Shown: positions 1-4,181 of the stretch, one piece after another
How positions within the stretch are numbered: position 1 is the first letter of the stretch
Layout of the letters: each line of letters starts with the position of its first letter
NCBI GenBank assembly: GCA_030690855.1
Contig: JAUYFR010000128.1
Location: 1-5,232 of the forward strand
From: Gallionellaceae bacterium
GTDB taxonomy: Bacteria > Pseudomonadota > Gammaproteobacteria > Burkholderiales > Gallionellaceae
Reading direction: 5' to 3'
DNA: 5,232 bases
Program-made: the position numbers and the translations under genes
Notes under the pieces: model-generated
The model's input: only the letters and a program-made list of their open reading frames with translations
Databases searched by the model: none
Told to the model about the DNA's origin: nothing

Positions 1-77
1 TCGCCGAATTTCACGGAGACGTTTTCAAACAGCGGCTTGGCGCCGAATTGCATGGTGATATTTGCTGTGGATAACAT
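1..77 (-). CDS. ABC-F family ATP-binding protein, YbiT-like (N-terminal 25 codons, cut by window edge)
   Basis: Read on the minus strand from ATG at 77-75, the product begins MLSTANITMQFGAKPLFENV and continues to a Phe-Gly at residues 24-25, where the window ends. This closely matches what I recall of the start of ABC-F proteins of the YbiT group, where the 'TMQFG.KPLFEN.SVKFG' stretch leads into the Walker A region. ABC-F proteins are soluble, with two ATPase domains and no membrane domain, and act on the ribosome during translation. Both ATPase domains lie outside the window, so the subfamily rests on 25 residues only. The start is supported by a TAAGG ribosome binding site (plus-strand 85-89) seven bases upstream. 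It is divergent from the 166-888 gene. Confidence 0.82.
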   Translation of the reverse strand, partial: MLSTANITMQFGAKPLFENVSVKFG

Positions 78-84
78 GTTGAAG

Positions 85-89
85 CCTTA
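85..89 (-). promoter_or_regulatory. Ribosome binding site for the YbiT-like gene
   Basis: On the minus strand this reads TAAGG, with a 7-base spacer to the ATG at 77-75. It supports that start codon over the second in-frame ATG eight codons later. Confidence 0.55.
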
Positions 90-102
90 ATTTCGAAGGC
101 GC

Positions 103-134
103 GCATTCTACCACTGAGCGTTAGTTTAGAATGC
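103..134. promoter_or_regulatory. Candidate divergent promoter built on an inverted repeat
   Basis: GCATTCTA (103-110) and TAGAATGC (127-134) form a perfect 8-bp inverted repeat with a 16-base spacer, midway between two divergent genes. Each arm contains TAGAAT, a good sigma-70 -10 hexamer, reading outward: rightward at 127-132 and leftward at 110-105. At a 17-base spacing the -35 position of each promoter falls on the opposite arm (CATTCT), a poor match to TTGACA. The two promoters would therefore be weak, activator-dependent or mutually exclusive. The arms could instead be an operator for a dimeric regulator. The inverted repeat is seen; promoter function is inferred. Confidence 0.35.
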
Positions 135-165
135 CGCCTCCCCGCAACCCATTTCAAGCATCGCC

Positions 166-888
166 ATGAACGAAAAAATTATTGATATTGCCCCATTGAT
201 TAAACAAACCAATGAAGGGCTTTCAGCAGAAGTGCGCAGCGCCTTAGAAAAAAGTCTGCTTGAAAAGCTAGAAGCGCTGCGAGCACTACCCGTTGATAAA
301 CAGAGTGACAGCAAAACCTTGTTGCAACGTGTCCGTTTGCAGTTGGATGTGGCAGAGACCCTGAATGCTTTAGATCGCAAAATGGAAGCGTGGAGCATTG
401 CCTACGAAGCGTTCCATATCGCGCTAGAGCAGGAGTCATGGCAAGACGCGGTTGAGGCTTGCAACGTGCTATTTCAAACCTCGCTGGTGGATGCACTGGC
501 GGCGTTGGGTATGGGCATTTGGTTGTCGGTCACCTTCCCAGTTAACCCAGAATTGACCATGGCAATGTTGGTGCATGTGGTGGATGAAACGCCAGATAAT
601 TCTGACGGAGCGGCATTGGCGGCAATTGTTGCGCGCTATGTGGTGGATCTGCGTGCCGACGATGAGCAACATGAAAACCTAAGTTTCTTTGCGGATAATT
701 TAATCGCGATGGTGGCGAAGCGGCATAGCAAGGTGCAAGACCAAGACGCCATGAATAAGTGGTTGGATAAATTAGAGTTGCGCGATCCGCAGGTGTTTTT
801 ACCGCGCTTAGGGCAGGTGGTGGATGTACTGGCGGACGGTAAATGGTGGTTTGATCGTGATCAGCTACGGAGTAAACTGCCGAATTGA
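166..888 (+). CDS. Conserved-looking hypothetical protein, all-helical, function unknown
   Basis: This 240-residue protein is one I do not recognise as a named family. It has no signal peptide, no clear membrane segment and no metal-binding cysteine pattern; it looks soluble, acidic and almost entirely helical. Residues 56-105 have a TPR-like periodicity (helix pairs rich in Ala, with Trp76 and Trp92), suggesting a helical-repeat scaffold, though no clean repeat can be counted. The C-terminal end is distinctive, with the aromatic motif WWFDRDQL (residues 227-234) preceded by a helical segment containing HENLSFFADNLIAMVAKRH (169-187). The ATG at 166 is the first plausible start but has no obvious Shine-Dalgarno. 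It ends 33 bp before gshA on the same strand, so it is probably the first gene of the transcript. The reading frame is well supported by length; no function is assigned. Confidence 0.8.
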   Translation: MNEKIIDIAPLIKQTNEGLSAEVRSALEKSLLEKLEALRALPVDKQSDSKTLLQRVRLQLDVAETLNALDRKMEAWSIAYEAFHIALEQESWQDAVEACNVLFQTSLVDALAALGMGIWLSVTFPVNPELTMAMLVHVVDETPDNSDGAALAAIVARYVVDLRADDEQHENLSFFADNLIAMVAKRHSKVQDQDAMNKWLDKLELRDPQVFLPRLGQVVDVLADGKWWFDRDQLRSKLPN

Positions 889-921
889 TTGTGAACAAAT
901 TCGGATAGCCCAAAACGTATT

Positions 922-2193
922 ATGGTTCCTCATCTCACTACCGCACTAAAAGGCCCGTTGCTTGAGTTAGAGCAACGCATCATCACGGCTCAGCCGACGA
1001 TTGAGCATTGGTTTCGCACGCAATGGTTGGAGCGCACGCCGCCGTTTTATTCCTCAGTGGATTTGCGTAATAGCGGCTTCAAATTGGCGCCAGTCGATAC
1101 CAATTTATTTCCCGGCGGCTTCAACAATCTCAATCCAGACTTTTTGCCGCTATGCGTGTTAGCGATGCAGAGCGCGGTAGAAAAGTTTTGCCCAGAGGCG
1201 CGCGGTGTGTTGTTGATTCCAGAGAATCACACCCGTAACCAATTCTATTTGCAGAACGTGGCGCAGATCGTGACTATTCTCAAACAAGCCGGTATGCGTG
1301 TGAGAGTGGGATCGTTGCTGCCGGAAATTACTCAGGCCACCACGCTAGCGCTGACTAACGGTAACTCACTGACTTTGGAGCCGCTGGTGCGTATAGGCAA
1401 CCGTTTGGGCGTGGCGGATTTTGACCCCTGTGTGATTGTGTTGAACAACGATCTCTCTGCTGGCGTACCGGACATTTTGAAAAACTTAGAGCAAACGCTG
1501 TTGCCACCGCATGGCGCGGGTTGGCACGCAAGGCGCAAGTCAAAACACTTCGACGCTTATAGTCGCGTGAGCCAGCAGTTCGCAGAATTAATTGGCATCG
1601 ATTCGTGGTTGATCGACCCCTATTTTGATGTATGCAATCAGATCAATTTTCAAGAGCGTGTGGGTGAAGATTGCCTCGCGGCAAAAGTGGATGGGGTGTT
1701 ACAAAAAATACGCGAAAAATACGCAGAGTATGGTGTGAAGCAAGATCCATTTGTAATTGTGAAAGCCGATGCGGGAACCTACGGCATGGGCATCATGACG
1801 GTGAAAGATGCCAGCGAAGTGCGTGATCTAAATCGCAAACAGCGCAACAAAATGTCCGTAGTGAAAGAGGGTGTGCAGGTCTCTGATGTGTTGGTGCAAG
1901 AAGGGGTTTATACCTTTGAGGATTTGAATGGCGCAGTGGCGGAACCCGTGGTGTATATGATTGACCGTCACGTGGTGGGCGGTTTTTATCGCGTGCACAC
2001 CGACCGTGGGATTGATGAAAATTTGAATGCGCCAGGTATGCGTTTTGAGCCGCTGGCTTTCGAAGCGTGTTGCACCTTACCCAATCCGAGTTGTGAGCCA
2101 GACGATACGCCGAACCGTTTTTACGCTTACGGTGTGGTGGCTCGTTTGGCGATGTTGGCGGCTTCGTTGGAGCTGGAAGAGATGGCTGCTTGA
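922..2193 (+). CDS. gshA: Glutamate--cysteine ligase (gamma-glutamylcysteine synthetase), proteobacterial GshA type
   Basis: The enzyme joins glutamate and cysteine using ATP to make gamma-glutamylcysteine, the first and usually rate-limiting step of cytosolic glutathione synthesis. The 423-residue product fits the short GshA family described from acidithiobacilli and many betaproteobacteria (TIGR02049 type), not the enterobacterial type of about 518 residues. Characteristic stretches are FKLAPVDTNLFPGGFNNL (residues 53-70), LIPENHTRN near 97-105, and a glycine-rich nucleotide-binding segment VIVKADAGTYGMGIM (278-292) around Lys281. The C-terminal part has the conserved MIDRHVVGGFYRVH stretch. 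A stop codon in frame at 892-894 leaves ATG 922 as the only ATG start; its Shine-Dalgarno is weak. The stop TGA shares one base with the apbE ATG, indicating coupled translation. gshB, often the next gene in betaproteobacteria, is not here. Confidence 0.93.
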   Translation: MVPHLTTALKGPLLELEQRIITAQPTIEHWFRTQWLERTPPFYSSVDLRNSGFKLAPVDTNLFPGGFNNLNPDFLPLCVLAMQSAVEKFCPEARGVLLIPENHTRNQFYLQNVAQIVTILKQAGMRVRVGSLLPEITQATTLALTNGNSLTLEPLVRIGNRLGVADFDPCVIVLNNDLSAGVPDILKNLEQTLLPPHGAGWHARRKSKHFDAYSRVSQQFAELIGIDSWLIDPYFDVCNQINFQERVGEDCLAAKVDGVLQKIREKYAEYGVKQDPFVIVKADAGTYGMGIMTVKDASEVRDLNRKQRNKMSVVKEGVQVSDVLVQEGVYTFEDLNGAVAEPVVYMIDRHVVGGFYRVHTDRGIDENLNAPGMRFEPLAFEACCTLPNPSCEPDDTPNRFYAYGVVARLAMLAASLELEEMAA

Positions 2194-3308
2194 TGCGATT
2201 CTTCTTGCTGCTGTTCGTTTTTCTGACAGTCGCCGCTTGTAGTAAAGAGCCTTTCTATCAGGAAGAGGCTTATGTTTTTGGCACACGGGTTGAAGTGAGT
2301 ATTTCAGGGGTGGAAGAGCCTCATGCCAGAGCGGCTGTTGTCGAAGTGCTGCACGAGTTTCAGCGATTGCACGATTTATTGCATGCGTGGAAGCCTTCTG
2401 AAATCAGCCAATTAAATGCTGCGTTCGCGCAAGGAAAAAGTGCGACGGTATCGGCAGAAACCGCCGCGATGTTGCAAGACGCAACGCGACTTTCTGTGCA
2501 GTCTGAAGGATTGTTTAATCCTGCTATCGGTGGGTTAATTCAACTATGGGGCTTTCAAGCTGATGAGTTTAAAGCGATGCTTCCCGATGAGAAGAGTATT
2601 GCGGCGCTAGTGAAGGCCAACCCGCAGATGACGGATTTGGATTTTCTCCCCTCGCCCCCTGGGGGAGAGGGGGCGGGGGAGAGGGGGTTTGTTCGGAGTG
2701 AAACCCTCTCCCCTAGCCCCTCTCCCGCTGACGGGAGAGGGGGATTAGTGAGCAGTAGCAATCGTGCGGTAAAAATTGATCTGGGTGGCTATGCCAAAGG
2801 CTACGCCTTAGATCGAGCGGCGGCAATTTTGCAGCAACAAGGAATCAAAAATGCGTTAATCAATATTGGAGGTAATGTGTTGGCACTGGGCGCACACGGT
2901 ACGCGCCCTTGGCGAGTGGGCATTCAGCATCCGCGCAAGCCAGGCGCTGTTGCTACCATGGAGTTGCGTGACGGTGAGGCGATTGGTACTTCGGGCGACT
3001 ATCAGCGCTACTTTGAAATTGGCGATAAACGCTATTGTCATGTGATTGATCCGCGCAGCGGTTATCCGGTGCAGGGCGTGCAAGCGGTAACCATAGTGAC
3101 CAAAGGTGAGCATGCTGGACTGTTGTCGGATGCGGCTTCGAAGCCACTGTTTATTTCTGGCGCACAGGGCTGGAGAGTGGCCGCGCAGCAGATGAAGTTA
3201 TCCGAAGCAATGTTGATTGATAGTGAAGGTGTGGTGCATCTCACCGCCGACTTACAGAAGCGGCTAGAATTCACCGATAAATCGACGGTCAGAAAGATTG
3301 AACCATGA
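2193..3308 (+). CDS. apbE: FAD:protein FMN transferase (ApbE), lipoprotein, with an in-frame palindromic repeat insertion
   Basis: ApbE transfers FMN from FAD to Thr/Ser residues of flavoproteins such as NqrC/RnfG-type subunits on the outer face of the inner membrane. The start MRFFLLLFVFLTVAAC is a lipoprotein signal with lipobox VAAC, so Cys16 would be lipidated. Family landmarks are FGTRVEVSI, SEISQLNAA, LWGF, DLGGYAKGYALD (196-207), NIGGNVLALG, GTSGDYQRYF and HVIDPRSGYPV (283-293). The metal-binding region reads SDAASKPLF: Asp313 is kept, but Lys317 occupies the position usually held by a metal-binding Thr. Residues about 152-185 come from a repeat element; without them the protein is about 337 residues, normal for the family. 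The insert lies just before the DLGGYAKG motif, at a likely surface loop. ATG 2193 overlaps the gshA stop by one base and follows GGAAGAG (2175-2181); a TTG one codon earlier is less likely. The last four bases overlap the next start. Confidence 0.92.
   Translation: MRFFLLLFVFLTVAACSKEPFYQEEAYVFGTRVEVSISGVEEPHARAAVVEVLHEFQRLHDLLHAWKPSEISQLNAAFAQGKSATVSAETAAMLQDATRLSVQSEGLFNPAIGGLIQLWGFQADEFKAMLPDEKSIAALVKANPQMTDLDFLPSPPGGEGAGERGFVRSETLSPSPSPADGRGGLVSSSNRAVKIDLGGYAKGYALDRAAAILQQQGIKNALINIGGNVLALGAHGTRPWRVGIQHPRKPGAVATMELRDGEAIGTSGDYQRYFEIGDKRYCHVIDPRSGYPVQGVQAVTIVTKGEHAGLLSDAASKPLFISGAQGWRVAAQQMKLSEAMLIDSEGVVHLTADLQKRLEFTDKSTVRKIEP
2648..2672. repeat. Hairpin of the left repeat unit
   Basis: CCCCTCGCCCCC (2648-2659) pairs with GGGGGAGAGGGG (2661-2672) around a single T, with one mismatch at G2654. 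In practice the turn must use some of the flanking C/G bases as loop. The right arm is also part of the G-quadruplex motif, so the two structures would compete. Confidence 0.65.
2661..2687 (+). other. G-quadruplex motif in the sense strand of apbE
   Basis: Four runs of exactly five G (2661-2665, 2669-2673, 2675-2679, 2683-2687) are separated by AGA, C and AGA. This fits the classic intramolecular quadruplex pattern with very short loops, expected to be highly stable in DNA and, being on the sense strand, also in the apbE mRNA. The right unit carries a similar but less regular motif on the template strand (2704-2726, G runs of 3-4). The motif is seen; folding and any effect on expression are inferred. 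Confidence 0.7.
2717..2742. repeat. Perfect hairpin of the right repeat unit
   Basis: CCCCTCTCCCG (2717-2727) and CGGGAGAGGGG (2732-2742) form a perfect 11-bp stem with a CTGA tetraloop (2728-2731). It is the intact core palindrome of the element. No T-run follows on either strand, so it is not an intrinsic terminator, though it could slow RNA polymerase or ribosomes within apbE. Confidence 0.8.
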
Positions 3309-3457
3309 ACATGCAACAAGATGATGCTCTACAAGAAAACATTCGTCGCACGGCAAGTGGGCATGCGCTGAAAAAAATTCAGGTGATCGTCGAAGAAGAG
3401 CAGAAAAAGGAAGCGCTATTAGGGCGGGTGTTACATGCGTTTTTGCTCTATGGCTGA
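3305..3457 (+). CDS. Small hypothetical protein, probably a single-pass membrane protein shortened by an in-frame TGA
   Basis: As read under the standard code, this gives a 50-residue product starting MNMQQDDALQENIRRTASGH and ending RVLHAFLLYG at a TGA (3455-3457). The ATG overlaps the apbE stop by four bases (ATGA), typical of operon coupling; a second ATG at 3311 is an alternative. Residues 1-41 are charged and helical, with Arg14-Arg15, Lys23-Lys24, Lys34-Lys35 and Arg41; residues 42-50 begin a hydrophobic helix. The same frame continues past the TGA for 17 hydrophobic codons to TAA at 3509-3511, directly against the next gene. A full 68-residue protein would have a cytoplasmic N-terminal part and one C-terminal membrane helix. 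I do not recognise the family and see no cysteines, metal motif or flavinylation motif. The gene may be a recent nonsense mutant, a readthrough gene or a sequencing error. Confidence 0.6.
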   Translation: MNMQQDDALQENIRRTASGHALKKIQVIVEEEQKKEALLGRVLHAFLLYG

Positions 3458-3511
3458 GTGGTGCTGTTATTTTTGGGCGGGATCGTGGCGCATTTATTCG
3501 GAGTGATTTAA
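3458..3511 (+). pseudogene. In-frame remainder of the small membrane-protein gene after the TGA
   Basis: Seventeen codons follow the TGA without another stop and encode VVLLFLGGIVAHLFGVI, then TAA. Joined to the preceding AFLLYG with one residue at the TGA, this makes a normal-length membrane helix (about residues 43-68). A Trp codon (TGG) changed to TGA by one G-to-A transition is the simplest origin. The TAA lies immediately before the GTG of the EIIA gene, and this tail carries that gene's Shine-Dalgarno, so its sequence is partly constrained even if untranslated. There is no independent start with a ribosome binding site in it. Confidence 0.6.
3500..3503 (+). promoter_or_regulatory. Ribosome binding site for the EIIA gene
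   Basis: GGAG lies 8 bases before the GTG at 3512. It supports this GTG start, which would otherwise be doubtful, and it sits inside the last codons of the upstream small gene. Confidence 0.7.
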
Positions 3512-3943
3512 GTGATCGGTATTTTGTTAGTGACCCATAATGGTCTCGGCGATAGCTTGGTGGATTGTGTGCGCCATGTGATGGGTAGCGTGCCAGCAAA
3601 TTTAAAAGTGCTCTCTGTTTTGGCCAGCGATGATCCGCAAGAAAAAGAAAAAGAAGGTCGCGCACTGGTCGAACAAATGGATAAAGGCAAAGGTGTGTTG
3701 ATCTTGTGCGATGTGTTTGGAGCGACGCCAAGTAATATTGCGCAACGATTATCTCAACCGGGACGTGTGCAAGGGGTGGCAGGCGTCAATCTGCCAATGT
3801 TGTTGCGTGTGGTGGTGTGTAGCCATGAGAAGACGCTGGATGAAATGGCGCAGCGCGCCATAGATGGCGGACGCGATTGTATTGTTTTGATGAATACTGA
3901 GACGAAGGACAGCAATGCAACAAGATGCACTCATCATAAATAA
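3512..3943 (+). CDS. PTS EIIA component, mannose/fructose family (ManX-like, stand-alone)
   Basis: A cytoplasmic phosphocarrier that receives phosphate from HPr on a histidine. The 143-residue product has only the EIIA(Man) domain. Near the N-terminus GILLVTHNGLGDSL contains His9, equivalent to the phosphorylated His10 of E. coli ManX. LILCDVFGATPSNIA (63-77) carries Asp67, matching the conserved active-site Asp of that family, and GVNLPMLLRV (91-100) is the next family motif. No EIIB domain is attached and no EIIB, EIIC or EIID gene is visible, as in the incomplete regulatory PTS of many betaproteobacteria, where this gene precedes ptsH and ptsI. It starts with GTG directly after the preceding TAA, supported by GGAG. 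The C-terminal ten residues (SNATRCTHHK) are encoded in the 29-bp overlap with ptsH and are probably not part of the conserved domain. Confidence 0.92.
   Translation: MIGILLVTHNGLGDSLVDCVRHVMGSVPANLKVLSVLASDDPQEKEKEGRALVEQMDKGKGVLILCDVFGATPSNIAQRLSQPGRVQGVAGVNLPMLLRVVVCSHEKTLDEMAQRAIDGGRDCIVLMNTETKDSNATRCTHHK
3905..3909 (+). promoter_or_regulatory. Ribosome binding site for ptsH
   Basis: AAGGA with a 5-base spacer to ATG 3915, located inside the end of the EIIA gene. It decides the HPr start and explains how the two genes overlap by 29 bp. Confidence 0.75.
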
Positions 3944-4181
3944 GCTAGGGCTGCACGCCCGTGCCTCTGCCAAGCTAACCCAGTTGGCTTCTGAATTTCC
4001 TTGCGAAGTATGGATGACGCGCAATAACCGTCGCATCAATGTAAAAAGCATTATGGGCGTGATGATGCTCGCTGCCGCAAAAGGTTCGACAGTAACGATT
4101 GAAACCATTGGTGAGCGCGAGCAAGAGGCGATGACAGCTTTACTGGCTTTAATCAACGACTTCTTTGGAGAGGGCGAATGA
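3915..4181 (+). CDS. ptsH: Phosphocarrier protein HPr
   Basis: A small cytoplasmic carrier passing phosphate from Enzyme I to EIIA proteins. The 88-residue length is standard. The active-site motif NKLGLHARASAKL (9-21) holds His14, equivalent to His15 of the family, followed by Arg16. NVKSIMGVMML (42-52) holds Ser45, equivalent to the regulatory Ser46 phosphorylated by HPr kinase/phosphorylase; the surrounding residues are intact, so an HprK elsewhere in the genome is expected. HprK itself is not in the window. The N-terminus overlaps the EIIA gene by 29 bp in another frame, and the TGA overlaps the Enzyme I ATG by four bases, so the three PTS genes are coupled and probably made in fixed proportions. 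Confidence 0.96.
   Translation: MQQDALIINKLGLHARASAKLTQLASEFPCEVWMTRNNRRINVKSIMGVMMLAAAKGSTVTIETIGEREQEAMTALLALINDFFGEGE
4167..4173 (+). promoter_or_regulatory. Ribosome binding site for ptsI
   Basis: GGAGAGG ends 4 bases before the ATG at 4178; counted from its GGAG portion the spacer is 7. It lies in the last codons of ptsH and supports the overlapping start. Confidence 0.65.

Larger units (their letters stand above)
2642..2746. repeat. Composite inverted palindromic repeat element inside apbE
   Basis: Two related units lie head to head around a short centre (GTTCGGAGTG, 2691-2700). The left unit (about 2642-2690) and the reverse complement of the right unit (about 2701-2746) share the same plan: a C/T-rich arm, a hairpin turn, GGGAGAGGGG, a second G-rich AGA tract, then TTT. 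Runs of C on one side and G on the other contrast sharply with the surrounding gene. The general form (short palindromes of CCCTCTCCC/GGGAGAGGG type) resembles REP/MITE-like elements I know from proteobacterial genomes, where many copies occur between genes. Here it is inside a coding sequence and keeps the frame, adding about 34 codons (Leu152 to Leu185). GGATT occurs at both borders (2639-2643 and 2742-2746) and may be a target duplication, but the right copy overlaps the G run, so this is weak. Confidence 0.85.

Noticed and set aside
542..913. Minus-strand open frame of 123 codons opposite the 166-888 gene
   Set aside because: Its product is rich in Pro, His and Arg with no domain character, consistent with an antisense shadow.
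2190..2192. TTG as the start of apbE
   Set aside because: It is one codon before an ATG that overlaps the gshA stop by one base; the ATG is the more usual start and gives the same lipoprotein signal.
2027..2242. Plus-strand 71-codon frame bridging gshA and apbE
   Set aside because: It overlaps both genes in another frame and is dominated by Arg, Trp and Val, typical of an out-of-frame reading.
2642..2746. Repeat as an intrinsic terminator or CRISPR
   Set aside because: The hairpins are not followed by a T-run on either strand and lie inside an intact reading frame; the two units are inverted with no spacers, unlike a CRISPR array.
3455..3457. Alternative genetic code with TGA read as Trp
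   Set aside because: The genes at 166-888, gshA, apbE and ptsH all end with TGA at positions that fit family lengths or operon junctions, so TGA is a working stop here.
3455..3500. TGA as a selenocysteine codon
   Set aside because: I could not find a convincing SECIS-like hairpin just downstream (at best a 4-bp GTGC/GCGC pairing), and the position is inside a membrane helix with no redox motif. Selenocysteine genes cannot be checked from this window.
3264..3731. Minus-strand open frame of 155 codons across the apbE end, small gene and EIIA start
   Set aside because: It runs antisense to well-supported genes, its product resembles no family I know and has the irregular composition of a shadow frame.
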